A DNA stretch of 64,000 nt from Sulfitobacter sp. W027 (GCF_025143985.1 NZ_CP083564.1:3298281-3362280), one strand, 5' to 3'. Counted from the first letter of the stretch, positions 45,998-57,006 are shown. The notes: generated by a model from the sequence alone, not told the origin. A program made the numbers and translations.

Positions 45998-46528
45998 TCA
46001 GCCGCCGCAACGCTTGGCTGCATCCTCAACCGCCGCAGTGAACCCCAGCAGCGAGAACTTATCGCTGGTCTGTGTGCCGCGCGATGAGCGGCCGACCAAA
46101 GTGGCGTCCGCGCCGCGTTTCATAGCGGCGATGATCTTGGCGTCATCCGACGTGGTCGCAGGCCATGCCCACTCTCCTTCGGTGAACAGCTCATAGCTAT
46201 CGCCCGATATATCCATCGTCACGGTCGAACCGGATGCGAAAGGATAGCCGCCGGTGAAAGCAACCTGGCCCTTGGCCTCAGCCGAGGGACGGTAGAACAC
46301 CATCAGCAATGTCTGACCCCGGTTCACTGCAACCACCCGCCCGTCGCGGGTGTTTACGACTTCTTTGGGGGTCGAGACGCCCCAGCACTCCGTCGGGTTA
46401 TCTTCTACAAAGACGCTCCAGTCGGTCTTGGCAGCCACCCGATTGGTGCTCTGCTCCTGCGCCACTGCGCCACTTGCCACAAGGGCGAGCGCCCCAAGTG
46501 CAAGACCACATGTCTTCATCATTCCCAT
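45998..46528 (-). CDS. Invasion-associated locus B (IalB) family exported protein
   Basis: A 176-residue secreted protein. The signal peptide GMMKTCGLALGALALVASGAVA ends before QEQSTNRVAAKTDW. The mature domain shows the IalB pattern: WSVFVEDNPTECWGVS with a Cys, a central beta-rich part and a C-terminal DAAKRCGG with a second Cys that could pair with it. The family is widespread in non-pathogenic Alphaproteobacteria and its function is not settled. Start codon choice among three nearby Met codons is uncertain. It has its own terminator, so is monocistronic. Confidence 0.85.
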   Translation of the reverse strand: MGMMKTCGLALGALALVASGAVAQEQSTNRVAAKTDWSVFVEDNPTECWGVSTPKEVVNTRDGRVVAVNRGQTLLMVFYRPSAEAKGQVAFTGGYPFASGSTVTMDISGDSYELFTEGEWAWPATTSDDAKIIAAMKRGADATLVGRSSRGTQTSDKFSLLGFTAAVEDAAKRCGG

Positions 46529-46708
46529 CTGTCCAGCCTCCAGCCGTCCTTGACCTCAACACGTCCACAGACCCCAATCGGGCAACCTCGGGCGGGTTGC
46601 TCTCTTGCGGGCGTCTGTTATCTGTTCGACACCAACCACAATAACGGCAAACGCGCGACCGACGAAACCCTGATTGGCAGGATTTCGCCCAGAAACAGGA
46701 AGAACCTC

Positions 46709-47689
46709 ATGACCAAAGCAGCCCCATTTGCGGAAATCTGGCGCGGACCCTTTCTGGAAAGCGTGCATTCCGGGCATGCCGTGATCTGCGACGACAGCGG
46801 CCAGATCGTCGAGGCTTGGGGCGATCCTGAGAAAGTGATCCTGCCGCGTTCTTCGTCGAAGATGATCCAAGCGCTACCGCTGATCAATTCCGGCGCTGCC
46901 GACAAGGCGGGGCTAAGCACCGAACAACTCGCCCTCGCCTGCGCCTCGCACCAAGGGGCGGCGATCCACACCGACCGTGTTGGCGTCTGGCTCGACACGC
47001 TGGGGCTGAATGATGGTGATTTCCGCTGCGGCGCACAGGAACCCAATGACCGTGACGCCATGGAAGCGCTGATCCGTGCCCATGAAAAGCCCTGCCAAAT
47101 CCACAACAACTGCTCCGGCAAACACGCGGGTTTTCTTACCTTGAACAAGCATCTCGGCACCGGACCGGATTATGAAAAGCCCGACCACGCGGTGCAAAAA
47201 GCCTGCCTTGAGGCGTTTGAAGCGGTCACGCAGGAAACCTCCCCCGGCTATGGCATCGACGGCTGCTCGGCCCCCAATCCCGCCTGTACCCTGCACGGCA
47301 TGGCCCGCGCGATGGCGCATTTCGCCGCCGCCCCCGAAGGTTCTGCCGAAGCACGCCTGCACGAAGCAATGCGTCTGCACCCCGAACTTGTGGCGGGCAA
47401 AGGCCGCGCCTGCACGGAACTGATGCGGGCGATGGACGGCAAGGTCGCCCTGAAGACCGGGGCTGAGGGTTTCTTCATTGCCATCTGGCCCGAGCGCAAA
47501 CTGGGCATCGCGCTCAAAGCCGCCTGCGGCACCACCCGCGCCGCCGAATGTGCGATCACCGCGCTTCTGGTCAAACTAGGTGCGCTGGATGCAAACCACC
47601 CTGCCGCGCTCAAGCGGATGAACGCGCCGATTACGAACTGGCGCGGGCTTCAGACCGGCATGTTGAAACCGGCGGCCGAACTGACTTAA
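46709..47689 (+). CDS. Asparaginase (rhizobial type II family)
   Basis: A 326-residue enzyme of the PF06089-type asparaginase family, hydrolysing asparagine to aspartate and ammonia. Landmarks are LPRSSSKMIQALPLINSGAAD, ALACASHQGAAIHTDRV, HNNCSGKHAGFL and YGIDGCSAPNPACTLHGMARAM, with TELMRAMDGKVALKTGAEGF near the end. The active-site Ser-Lys and Cys residues expected in this family lie in those motifs. The ATG at 46709 follows AGGAAGAACC; a longer frame upstream would overlap the IalB promoter region. It is monocistronic. Confidence 0.88.
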   Translation: MTKAAPFAEIWRGPFLESVHSGHAVICDDSGQIVEAWGDPEKVILPRSSSKMIQALPLINSGAADKAGLSTEQLALACASHQGAAIHTDRVGVWLDTLGLNDGDFRCGAQEPNDRDAMEALIRAHEKPCQIHNNCSGKHAGFLTLNKHLGTGPDYEKPDHAVQKACLEAFEAVTQETSPGYGIDGCSAPNPACTLHGMARAMAHFAAAPEGSAEARLHEAMRLHPELVAGKGRACTELMRAMDGKVALKTGAEGFFIAIWPERKLGIALKAACGTTRAAECAITALLVKLGALDANHPAALKRMNAPITNWRGLQTGMLKPAAELT

Positions 47690-47709
47690 TCCGAGAAAGC
47701 AGGTCGCGC

Positions 47710-48024
47710 CTACATTTCGATGATGGGCGCGACCTCGACCGATCCGGTCCCATCCGCAACCATCGGACAGCCCTGCGCCATTTTGCAGGCGGCATCGATG
47801 TCATCCGCGCGCACGACCGTGAAACCTGACAGCGGATTGGCCCCGCCGTTATCGGCGACCCCATCCCCGCTTACGGTCTTGGACATCCCCACCGGATTGC
47901 CGGGATTCACGATCTGTGGCCCCATTTCCTCATACCACGCGCCCCAAGCGGCCATGGCCTTTTCGTCCTCTTCCTGAGAGTCTGGGGTCTTCCCCCCGTG
48001 ATAGGCAAAGATAAAGTCCGGCAT
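47710..48024 (-). CDS. YCII-related protein
   Basis: A 104-residue small protein of the YCII-related (DGPF/YciI-like) fold. It begins MPDFIFAYHGGKTPDSQEEDEKAMAAWGAWYEEMG and contains NPLSGFTVVRADDIDAACKMAQGCPMV, the usual ferredoxin-like alpha/beta pattern. Function unknown in this family; some members are linked to sigma factors, but none is adjacent. I start at the ATG at 48024 (MPDFIF), where the fold begins. It converges with the asparaginase gene, 20 bases apart. Confidence 0.85.
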   Translation of the reverse strand: MPDFIFAYHGGKTPDSQEEDEKAMAAWGAWYEEMGPQIVNPGNPVGMSKTVSGDGVADNGGANPLSGFTVVRADDIDAACKMAQGCPMVADGTGSVEVAPIIEM

Positions 48025-48168
48025 TGTTCGTCTCCCTGATTGCTGCGCGGCACTGGGATTGCGTATGGAGTCTGCCGTAAACATCGGACAGTGCGGTAGA
48101 AACCGGGGCAAGCTGTGCCTGCCCCATTACCGCCGCTTCCGCACTGCGAGTCAAATCAGGGTTTTGTG

Positions 48169-49044
48169 TTAGCCTGCGAATTCGCTGCGCGCATAGCCCT
48201 GCACAAAGAGCAGCGCAGTCAGATCACCGAAGTTGATGCGGATGTCACATTCCGCCGCGACAGAAGGCTTTGCATGCAGCGCCACCCCCATGCCAGCGCG
48301 GCCCAACATGCCCAGATCATTCGCCCCGTCGCCCACGGCAATGACCTGATCCTCGGTGATCCCCAGCTTCGCGGTGATCTCTTCCAGAGCGGCGACCTTC
48401 GCCTCACGCCCCAAAATCGGCAGCCCCACCTCGCCGGTCAGCGCGGCCTGATCGACCAGCAGCGTATTGGCACGGTTTTCGTCAAAACCCAGCATCTCGG
48501 CAACCTTGGCCGTGAAAGCCGTAAACCCGCCCGAGACCAGTGCAGCATAGCCACCGTTGGTCTTCATCGTGCCCACCAGCGCCCCGCCTCCGGGCATCAG
48601 GGTGATGCGCTCGGCCAAGACCTTGTCGATGACAGCGGCTTCCAGCCCTTTCAGCAGGCCGACACGTTCGCGCAGCGCGCCGTCGAAATCCAACTCGCCG
48701 TTCATGGCGCGGGCGGTGATCTCTTTCACATGCGCGCCAACGCCCGCTTCGTCGGCCAATTCGTCGATACATTCCTGCTGGATCATCGTGCTGTCCATAT
48801 CGGCCAGCAGCATATTCTTGCGGCGGCCCTCGGTTGGCACGATCACCAGATCGACTCCCATCGACTGGCAGCTTTCCCAGACGTCCCAGCGGTTCTCCGG
48901 CATCTGGGTCAGCGAGAACTCCGCCGCCTCATCCGGGGCCAGCCAAAGCGCGCCACCCCCGCCCCATGCGTTGCGCAGGCTCTCGACCAACGCCGGGTCG
49001 AGGGAGGGGGTGGAGGGGGAGGTCAACAAGATTGCCGTGAACAT
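48169..49044 (-). CDS. serB: Phosphoserine phosphatase
   Basis: A 291-residue HAD-family enzyme for the last step of serine synthesis. After an N-terminal ACT-like region of about 80 residues come motif I LLADMDSTMIQQECIDELADEAG, motif II ALVSGGFTAF, the conserved Lys region and motif III/IV VIAVGDGANDLGMLGRAGMGVALHAKP. The ATG at 49044 (MFTAILLTSP) is the standard SerB start. It is divergent from serC-serA by 154 bases, giving a compact serine locus. Confidence 0.94.
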   Translation of the reverse strand: MFTAILLTSPSTPSLDPALVESLRNAWGGGGALWLAPDEAAEFSLTQMPENRWDVWESCQSMGVDLVIVPTEGRRKNMLLADMDSTMIQQECIDELADEAGVGAHVKEITARAMNGELDFDGALRERVGLLKGLEAAVIDKVLAERITLMPGGGALVGTMKTNGGYAALVSGGFTAFTAKVAEMLGFDENRANTLLVDQAALTGEVGLPILGREAKVAALEEITAKLGITEDQVIAVGDGANDLGMLGRAGMGVALHAKPSVAAECDIRINFGDLTALLFVQGYARSEFAG

Positions 49045-49198
49045 AAGTTTCCGATCCGCATCATTCGCGCCGCGCAAAGCGACATGACCGGCGTCCTAGC
49101 GTCATTTTGCGACTTGTGCCAGCCCGGCCTCCCCGCGTATCTCGGCAAGTGGGACACCCTTCCCCAACGAAGGGCGATTATCTGAGAGGGTAGCATAA

Positions 49199-50362
49199 AT
49201 GGCTATTGAACAACCGGCACTGCGCCCGGACGCGAAACCTGTTGCCGTACCGGCAAACCCCCGTTTCTCCTCCGGCCCCTGCGCCAAAATCCCCACATTC
49301 GATCTGACCAAGCTTGGCGACGCACCGCTGGGCCGCAGCCACCGTGCCGCGCCCGGTAAGGCGAAACTGCTCAAGGCGATCGAGACCACCCGCGAGGTGC
49401 TGGGCGTCCCTGCGGACTACCGCATCGGCATCGTGCCCGCCTCTGACACCGGCGCATTTGAGATGGCCATGTGGTCGCTCTTGGGCGAACGCCCGGCTGA
49501 GATGGTCGCTTGGGAATCCTTCGGCGCAGGCTGGGTCACCGATGTGGTCAAACAGCTGAAAATCGACGCGCAGGTCCACACCGCCGAGTATGGCGAGATC
49601 GTCGACATGGCGGCGCTGAACTATGACAACGACGTTTGCTTTACATGGAACGGCACCACCTCTGGCGTGCGGATGGCGAACGGCGATGCGATCCCCGCTG
49701 ACCGCGCCGGCCTGACGCTTTGCGACGCCACCTCGGCGGCCTTTGCGATGGACCTGCCTTGGGACAAGCTGGATGTGACGACCTTCTCTTGGCAGAAGGT
49801 GCTGGGCGGCGAAGCGGCGCATGGCATGCTGATCCTCAGCCCCCGCGCAGTTGAGCGGTTGGAAAGCTACACCCCCGCATGGCCCCTGCCGAAAATCTTC
49901 CGTCTGACCAAAGGCGGCAAGCTGATCGAAGGCATCTTCAAGGGCGAAACTATAAACACGCCTTCGATGCTCTGCGTCGAAGACTACCTGCAGGCGCTGG
50001 ACTGGGCGAAATCCGTGGGCGGCCTCAAAGGGCTGATCGCGCGGGCCGATGCCAACACCAAGGCGATTGCCGATTTCGTTGACGCGCATGGCTGGATTGA
50101 TTTCCTCGCCACCGATCCCGCGACAAGGTCCAACACCTCGGTCTGCCTCAAGTTCACTGATAACCGCATTCAAGACGGCGCAGCCTTCGCCAAGGCCGTG
50201 GCCAAGCGGCTGGAAGCTGAAGGCGCGGCCCTCGACGTCGGCGCTTACCGCGATGCCCCTCCGGGCCTGCGCATCTGGTGCGGCGGCACGGTTGAAACGG
50301 CTGATATCGAAGCGATGCTGCCGTGGCTCGCATGGGCTTTCGAGACTGAAATCAACGCCTGA
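49199..50362 (+). CDS. serC: Phosphoserine aminotransferase
   Basis: A 387-residue class V PLP aminotransferase converting 3-phosphohydroxypyruvate and glutamate to phosphoserine. It is of the alphaproteobacterial type. It has [13 protein letters not shown] near the start, [10 protein letters not shown], and the PLP lysine in [24 protein letters not shown] precedes the ATG. It is 68 bases upstream of serA on the same strand. Confidence 0.95.
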   Translation: MAIEQPALRPDAKPVAVPANPRFSSGPCAKIPTFDLTKLGDAPLGRSHRAAPGKAKLLKAIETTREVLGVPADYRIGIVPASDTGAFEMAMWSLLGERPAEMVAWESFGAGWVTDVVKQLKIDAQVHTAEYGEIVDMAALNYDNDVCFTWNGTTSGVRMANGDAIPADRAGLTLCDATSAAFAMDLPWDKLDVTTFSWQKVLGGEAAHGMLILSPRAVERLESYTPAWPLPKIFRLTKGGKLIEGIFKGETINTPSMLCVEDYLQALDWAKSVGGLKGLIARADANTKAIADFVDAHGWIDFLATDPATRSNTSVCLKFTDNRIQDGAAFAKAVAKRLEAEGAALDVGAYRDAPPGLRIWCGGTVETADIEAMLPWLAWAFETEINA

Positions 50363-50430
50363 AGCATTCCGGCAGGCGCGTAACCCCACGCGCCGCCCCT
50401 GCCCCTATATTATTGAAAAGGACCACAAAC

Positions 50431-52026
50431 ATGGCTCCCAAAGTACTCATCTCCGACAGCCTGTCGGAAGCCGCCGTTCAAATCTTCCGTGACCGTGGCA
50501 TCGATGTCGATTTCCAGCCCCAACTGGGCAAGGACAAAGACAAACTGGCCGAGATCATCGGCAACTATGACGGTCTCGCGATCCGCTCCGCCACCAAAGT
50601 GACCGAGAAAATCCTCGCCGCTGCGCCGAACCTCAAGGTCATTGGCCGCGCGGGCATCGGCACCGACAACATCGACAAGGATGCCGCCTCGAAACAGGGT
50701 GTGATCGTGATGAACACGCCCTTCGGCAACATGATTACCACTGCCGAACATGCCATCGCGATGATGTTCGCCGTGGCGCGCCAGATCCCCGAAGCGTCGG
50801 CCTCGACCCACGCGGGCAAATGGGAAAAGTCCAAGTTCATGGGCGTTGAGCTGACTGGCAAGACCTTGGGTGTGATCGGCGCGGGCAACATCGGTGGCAT
50901 CGTTTGCGACCGGGCGCGTGGGCTGAAGATGAAGGTCGTGGCCTATGACCCCTTCTTGGGCGAAGAAAAAGCCGAGGAGATGGGCGTTGAGAAGGTCGAG
51001 CTTGATGATCTGCTTAAGCGTGCCGATTTCATCACGCTGCACGTGCCATTCACCGACCAGACAGCGAACATTTTGGGGCGCGAAAACCTTGCCAAAACCA
51101 AGCCCGGCGTGCGCATCATCAACTGTGCCCGCGGCGGTCTGGTAGACGAGGAAGCGCTGGCCGAGCTGCTGAAATCGGGCCATGTCGCCGGTGCGGCCTT
51201 CGACGTCTTCGCCGAGGAACCAGCCACGGAGAACCCTCTCTTCGGCCTGCCAAACGTGGTCTGTACACCCCACCTTGGTGCCGCGACCACCGAAGCGCAG
51301 GAAAACGTGGCCCTGCAAGTCGCCGAGCAGATGTCGGATTACCTGCTGACCGGGGCCGTGACCAACGCGCTGAACATGCCTTCGGTCACCGCTGAAGAAG
51401 CCAAGGTCATGGGCCCATGGGTCAAGCTGGCGGGCCATCTCGGGGCCTTCATCGGCCAGATGACGGACGAGCCGATCAAGGCGATTAACATCCTCTACGA
51501 CGGCTCGGTCGCCAAAATGAACCTCAAGGCGCTGAACTGCGGCGTCGTGGCAGGCATCATGAAGCGTGCCAACCCGGATGTGAACATGGTTTCCGCCCCT
51601 GTGGTCGCCCGCGAAAAGGGCATCCAGATCAGCACCACGAACCAAGACAAATCCGGCGTGTTCGACGGCTATGTCAAAGTGACGGTTGTGACGGAGAAAC
51701 GCGAGCGCTCCATCGCCGGCACCGTCTTCTCGGACGGCAAGCCGCGCTTTATTCAGATCAAAGGCATCACCATCGACGCCGAGATCGGTGAACACATGCT
51801 CTACACCACCAATGAAGACGTGCCGGGCATCATCGGCACGCTGGGTCAGACCATGGGCGAGAACGGCGTTAACATCGCCAACTTCACCTTGGGTCGGAGC
51901 GCCGCAAAGGGCGAGGCGATTGCCCTGCTCTATGTCGACGATCAGGTGCCCGAGCCCGTGATCGGCAAACTGCGTGACACTGGCATGTTCCGGCAGATCA
52001 AGCCGCTGCAGTTCGACGTGGCTTGA
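50431..52026 (+). CDS. serA: D-3-phosphoglycerate dehydrogenase
   Basis: A 531-residue, long-type SerA catalysing the first committed step of serine synthesis. It has an N-terminal substrate domain, NAD-binding GVIGAGNIGGIVCDRA, catalytic RGGLVDEEAL and HLGAATTEAQ, then the intervening (ASB) domain and a C-terminal ACT domain (HMLYTTNEDVPGIIGTLG) for serine feedback. The ATG at 50431 (MAPKVLISD) follows AAAGGACC; six upstream in-frame residues are rejected. It is followed by a strong terminator. Confidence 0.96.
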   Translation: MAPKVLISDSLSEAAVQIFRDRGIDVDFQPQLGKDKDKLAEIIGNYDGLAIRSATKVTEKILAAAPNLKVIGRAGIGTDNIDKDAASKQGVIVMNTPFGNMITTAEHAIAMMFAVARQIPEASASTHAGKWEKSKFMGVELTGKTLGVIGAGNIGGIVCDRARGLKMKVVAYDPFLGEEKAEEMGVEKVELDDLLKRADFITLHVPFTDQTANILGRENLAKTKPGVRIINCARGGLVDEEALAELLKSGHVAGAAFDVFAEEPATENPLFGLPNVVCTPHLGAATTEAQENVALQVAEQMSDYLLTGAVTNALNMPSVTAEEAKVMGPWVKLAGHLGAFIGQMTDEPIKAINILYDGSVAKMNLKALNCGVVAGIMKRANPDVNMVSAPVVAREKGIQISTTNQDKSGVFDGYVKVTVVTEKRERSIAGTVFSDGKPRFIQIKGITIDAEIGEHMLYTTNEDVPGIIGTLGQTMGENGVNIANFTLGRSAAKGEAIALLYVDDQVPEPVIGKLRDTGMFRQIKPLQFDVA

Positions 52027-52050
52027 GCCTTACCCCTGATGAACCGAAAG

Positions 52051-52073
52051 CGCCCCCGACCGGGGGCGTTTTT
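52051..52073 (+). terminator. Rho-independent terminator of serC-serA
   Basis: CGCCCCCG (52051-52058) and CGGGGGCG (52061-52068) form an 8-bp stem with a 2-base minimal loop, followed by TTTTT. It starts 24 bases after the serA stop. A clear intrinsic terminator. Confidence 0.92.
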
Positions 52074-52076
52074 ACG

Positions 52077-52451
52077 TTAGGGCGTGGTCAAGCGGCTGCG
52101 CCACAGGACGACAAGAAAGACCAGCGCCGAGAGCAGCGTCACCAGTGATCCGACCTTGGCCAAAGTCTCTCCGCTGCCGCTTACCGCCATAGCGATGCCC
52201 GGCACGATTAAGACCAACCCTAACAACGCTAAACCAAAATGCACCCACGCCAGTCGGCTGGCCGAGGCGGTTGGCACGAGATGGTAATAGAAGCCATAGA
52301 TCGCAAAAGTGACCCAACCCAGCAGGTTGAGATGGGCATGGGCGGGCGACAGACCATGATCCCCGGTCGCCGCCATCTGGATACCCCAAGCCATGCCGAT
52401 CAGCACCGCTACCGTGCCACAGAGAAGAAAGGCAAATGATAAACCACGCAT
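52077..52451 (-). CDS. Small membrane protein resembling a haem-copper oxidase subunit I fragment
   Basis: A 124-residue protein with four hydrophobic segments: LSFAFLLCGTVAVLIGMAWGI, LLGWVTFAIYGFYYHLVP, WVHFGLALLGLVLIVPGIAMAV and LVTLLSALVFLVVLW. The stretch SPAHAHLNLLGWVTFAIYG has the spaced histidines seen in cbb3/NnrS-like haem proteins. It is too short for an oxidase subunit and no oxidase genes are nearby. It is probably a stand-alone haem- or metal-binding membrane protein of unknown role. It shares a strand with the cupin gene 13 bases upstream. Confidence 0.75.
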   Translation of the reverse strand: MRGLSFAFLLCGTVAVLIGMAWGIQMAATGDHGLSPAHAHLNLLGWVTFAIYGFYYHLVPTASASRLAWVHFGLALLGLVLIVPGIAMAVSGSGETLAKVGSLVTLLSALVFLVVLWRSRLTTP

Positions 52452-52464
52452 TCTGCGCCCCCTC

Positions 52465-52914
52465 TCACATCGCCGCCAAGGGCGGGCCGGTAAAGCTTAG
52501 ATGATATTGCGCCGCGCGTTTGGTAATTTCTTCCATATCCTCCGGGATCGCCAATTGGTCGCGGCCCATCTCGACAAAGAACCCCTCAAATCCGCCCGGC
52601 GTCAGGATCACCAGATGGCGTGAAGGGGCATCCCCTACCACGCGGAAGGTATGATGCTGTCCCCGGGGAACGAAGATCGTCTCGCCTGCCTGCAGGGACT
52701 TACGCTGACCGTCCAGCACAAACTCCGCCTCGCCGCTGAGCATCACGAATGTCTCATCCGCATCGTGATGCACGTGCAGGGGCGGTCCGCTATCGGGCGG
52801 CGCTTCGGAACGGACGATCGACATGGCCCCGCCACTCGCCTCTTTGGACAGGATTATTTCATACCGCGTGCCAAGCCATTCGACCGGCTCCAACTCCTTT
52901 GCATCGCGTGTCAT
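52465..52914 (-). CDS. Single-domain cupin protein
   Basis: A 149-residue cupin-2 protein. The two cupin motifs are visible: PLHVHHDADETFVMLSGEAEFVLDG and FVPRGQHHTFRVVGD, whose histidines and Glu would bind a metal. The C-terminal part DQLAIPEDMEEITKRAAQYHLSF is helical. It starts 13 bases upstream of the small membrane protein gene and may be cotranscribed with it. A GGGAGGA site precedes the ATG. It is divergent from the LysR regulator. No substrate can be assigned. Confidence 0.87.
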   Translation of the reverse strand: MTRDAKELEPVEWLGTRYEIILSKEASGGAMSIVRSEAPPDSGPPLHVHHDADETFVMLSGEAEFVLDGQRKSLQAGETIFVPRGQHHTFRVVGDAPSRHLVILTPGGFEGFFVEMGRDQLAIPEDMEEITKRAAQYHLSFTGPPLAAM

Positions 52915-53005
52915 AGTACTTCCTCCCTATGCCCATCATGCTGTCAGGGTCTCATGCCGCGTTTAATTGTGGAAACTCATAGATCTTATTACTAATATCC
53001 ATGGC

Positions 53006-53959
53006 ATGAATTTATCCGGCTTCGACCTCAATCTGTTGCGGGTGCTGGACGCGCTGTTGCGTGAGAATTCGACCGTCGCAGCGGGTCGGCGCATCGGACT
53101 GTCTCAACCAGCAGTCTCTGCCGCGCTCGGGCGCCTTCGGGTGGCGCTGGCCGATCCGCTCTTTGTGCGGGTGGGGCAAAGGCTGGAGCCTACGCAATTC
53201 GCGCAAAGCCTGTCCGACCCCCTACGCCGCGCCTTAGATGAGGTGGAGGTCCTGCTTTCCGGCCCGCCCCAATTTGATCCAGCCTCTGCCGTTGACAGAT
53301 TTGTGTTGTCGGGAAGCGATTTCTTTGCCGAGATGTTGATGCCACCACTTGGTGACCACCTTGCAAAGCTCGCGCCCGGTATCCTTCTGCAACTGGTCGA
53401 TCTGATGCCCGACAACTACATCGGTCCACTTAAGAGCCATGAGGTTGACCTTGCCCTGATCCCGCAGCTGGACTGCCCCGGCTGGGTCGACTGGCAGCCG
53501 CTGTTTAACTCTAGCTTTGCCGTCATCGCACGTCGCGCCCATCCGCAGTTAGATGCGGCCGGGCTTGCCCCCGGTGCCGCCATTCCGCTCGATCTGCTGT
53601 GCACCCTTGGACATATCCTTTTCTCACCCGAAGGGCAGACTGCGGCCATGGGGGATGCCGCGCTGGCGCGGGTTAAGCGGAAACGTCGGGTCGTGATGAC
53701 GCTGCCGGTTTTCTACGGTGTGTTCAGCGCGGTTGCGGGCAGTGATCATGTTGCCTTGGTGCCGCAGCAGATGGCGCATCGCATGGCGGGCAAGCTGAAC
53801 ATTGACGTCTATGCCACGCCCTTCCCCATGCCGACGCCCCTGATCGGCATGTATTGGCACAAGCGCGCCACCAACGCCCCCGCGCACCGCTGGCTACGTG
53901 AGCAGATTGCCACGCTGATGCTGCCGCTGAACAAAGGCGAGGCCGCGCTACCCCGCTGA
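53006..53959 (+). CDS. LysR-family transcriptional regulator
   Basis: A 317-residue LTTR of the NodD-like subgroup. The N-terminal HTH is FDLNLLRVLDALLRENSTVAAGRRIGLSQPAVSAALGRLR, followed by a LysR substrate domain. I use the ATG at 53006 (MNLSGFDLN); a TTG at 52967 would add 13 residues. It is divergent from the cupin gene with about 90 bases between start codons, the usual position of a LysR protein that controls its neighbour, so the cupin and small membrane protein genes are likely targets. Confidence 0.9.
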   Translation: MNLSGFDLNLLRVLDALLRENSTVAAGRRIGLSQPAVSAALGRLRVALADPLFVRVGQRLEPTQFAQSLSDPLRRALDEVEVLLSGPPQFDPASAVDRFVLSGSDFFAEMLMPPLGDHLAKLAPGILLQLVDLMPDNYIGPLKSHEVDLALIPQLDCPGWVDWQPLFNSSFAVIARRAHPQLDAAGLAPGAAIPLDLLCTLGHILFSPEGQTAAMGDAALARVKRKRRVVMTLPVFYGVFSAVAGSDHVALVPQQMAHRMAGKLNIDVYATPFPMPTPLIGMYWHKRATNAPAHRWLREQIATLMLPLNKGEAALPR

Positions 53960-54013
53960 GCCTTCCCTTCCCCGCCCCTTTGCGGCATCACGTGGGGGCG
54001 CAGAAGGACAGGA

Positions 54014-54748
54014 ATGATTATGCCCAGCCCCATCTATGCCATCGGAGACATCCACGGCTACGCCGCCGAGCTTGAGCGCGTGCTAACCTTGATCGAAGAA
54101 GATGGCGGGCCAGACGCGCGCATCGTTTTTCTAGGCGATTACACTGATCGCGGTCCTGATAGCAAAGCGGTTATTGAGCGATTGGCTACCGGCAAGGCTG
54201 AGGGCCGCAACTGGACCTTCCTCATGGGCAATCATGACCGCATGTTCAGCTGGTTCATGGAGGATTTCCCGCGCCACGATCCGCTCTTGCTTGTTGAACT
54301 CAATTGGCTGAACCCGCGTTTGGGCGGGGACACGACGCTCGGCTCCTACGGTGTCTCGGTCAGCGGGCGTGACCGGCTGTCTGATGTCCATGCCAAGGCG
54401 CGCGAAGCGGTGCCGCAGGGACATGTGGATTTTCTAAGAACCCTCGCGCTGAGCCATCAAACGCCCGATCTTTTCTTTGCCCATGCAGGCATCCGCCCCG
54501 AAGTACCGCTGGACGAACAGCGCGAGAATGACCTGCTGTGGATCCGCAAAGAGTTTCACAATTTCACCGCCCCACATCCCAAGCTGATCGTGCACGGCCA
54601 TACCCCGGTAGACAGCGCCACGCATTACGGCAACCGGGTGAACCTCGACACCGGGGCAGGCTATGGCAAACCGCTTTGCGCGGCGGTGTTTGAGGGTGAC
54701 GATGTTTGGGTGCTGACACAACAGGGGCGCAATAGCCTGCGCCCCTGA
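54014..54748 (+). CDS. PPP-type metallophosphoesterase
   Basis: A 244-residue Ser/Thr-protein-phosphatase-fold enzyme. The dimetal motifs are YAIGDIHGYAAELERVL, FLGDYTDRGPDS, LMGNHDRMFSWFM and, near the C terminus, LIVHGHTPVD. The GDYTDRG form groups it with lambda-PP, PrpA/B and ApaH-like proteins. The substrate could be phosphoprotein or Ap4A-like nucleotides; the sequence does not decide. The ATG at 54014 has AAGGA five bases upstream; an ATG two codons on is also possible. It converges with tdh. Confidence 0.87.
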   Translation: MIMPSPIYAIGDIHGYAAELERVLTLIEEDGGPDARIVFLGDYTDRGPDSKAVIERLATGKAEGRNWTFLMGNHDRMFSWFMEDFPRHDPLLLVELNWLNPRLGGDTTLGSYGVSVSGRDRLSDVHAKAREAVPQGHVDFLRTLALSHQTPDLFFAHAGIRPEVPLDEQRENDLLWIRKEFHNFTAPHPKLIVHGHTPVDSATHYGNRVNLDTGAGYGKPLCAAVFEGDDVWVLTQQGRNSLRP

Positions 54749-54753
54749 TAGGT

Positions 54754-55790
<1,037 letters not shown>

Positions 55791-55794
<4 letters not shown>

Positions 55795-56978
55795 TCGATC
55801 ACCCCACAGGCTTTGCCCGCCACTTCAAAGGCTTTCAGCGCCCGGTCCAGCTGCTCGCGCGTTAAGGCTGCGTTCATCTGGGTGCGGATGCGCGCCTGTC
55901 CGCGTGGCACCACCGGGAAGAAGAAGCCGGAGACATAGACCCCCTCTTCAAACAGTTTCGCCGCCATATCTTGCGCCAGTTGCGCCTCGCCCAGCATGAC
56001 CGGAACAATCGGATGTTCTCCCGGCAGCAGATCAAAGCCGAGCCTTTCCAGCCCCGCACGCCAGTAAGCGGTATTCTCAAACAACTGCGCCCGCAGATCG
56101 TCGCCTTGCTCCACCAGTTCCAGCGCCCGCATCCCTGCCATGACAATCGATGAGGGCAGCGAGTTGGAAAACAGATAGGGCCGCGCGCGCTGGCGCAGCA
56201 GGTCGATCACCGCCTGCGGCCCGGCGATATAGCCGCCAATCGCCCCGCCGAGCGCCTTGCCCAGCGTTCCGGTCACGATGTCGACCTTGACCCCGTGATG
56301 CGCCGGGGTGCCTTCGCCCTTCGGCCCCATAAAGCCGGTGGAGTGGCAGTCGTCCACCATCACCAGTGCCTCATATTTCTCGGCCAGCGCCACAATCTCG
56401 GGCAGGTTGGCGAGGTAGCCGTCCATGGAGAAAACGCCGTCCGTGGCGATCATAATGAAACGCGCACCGTCTTCGCGGGCCTGTTTCAGCTTGGCCTCCA
56501 AATCTGCCATGTCGCTGTTGGCATAGCGGTAGCGCTTGGCCTTACACAGGCGTATGCCGTCAATGATCGACGCATGGTTCAGCGCGTCAGAGATTACCGC
56601 ATCCTCTGGCCCTAATAGCGGCTCGAACAGCCCGCCGTTGGCGTCGAAACAGGCGGCGAAGAGGATCGAATCGTCGTGCCCAAGGAAGCTCGCCAGCTTC
56701 TGCTCCAGCTCGCGGTGAATGTCCTGCGTGCCGCAGATGAAGCGGACCGAGGCCATGCCGAAACCTTTATCATCCATCGCCTGTTTCGCCGTGGCGATCA
56801 ATTCGGGGTGGTCAGCCAGTCCAAGATAGTTGTTGGCGCAAAGGTTGATGACCTCGAGGGTGCCAACCTCAATTTCCCCGCCCTGCGGCGTGGTAATCAG
56901 ACGCTCGCGCTTCATCATGCCCTCGGCGTCAATCTCGGCCAGGGTGTCGGTGATGTGGTCCAGAAATGCTTTGGTCAT
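55791..56978 (-). CDS. kbl: Glycine C-acetyltransferase (2-amino-3-ketobutyrate CoA ligase)
   Basis: A 395-residue alpha-oxoamine synthase that splits 2-amino-3-oxobutyrate with CoA into glycine and acetyl-CoA. It has [44 protein letters not shown] and the PLP lysine in [17 protein letters not shown]. The ATG at 56978 follows AAAAGGAGAG; a longer frame adds ten unsupported residues. It is the first gene of kbl-tdh, downstream of an XRE-cupin regulator and a repeat-rich leader. Confidence 0.95.
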
Positions 56979-57006
56979 GAGACTCTCCTTTTGAGGCTCA
57001 TCTACC

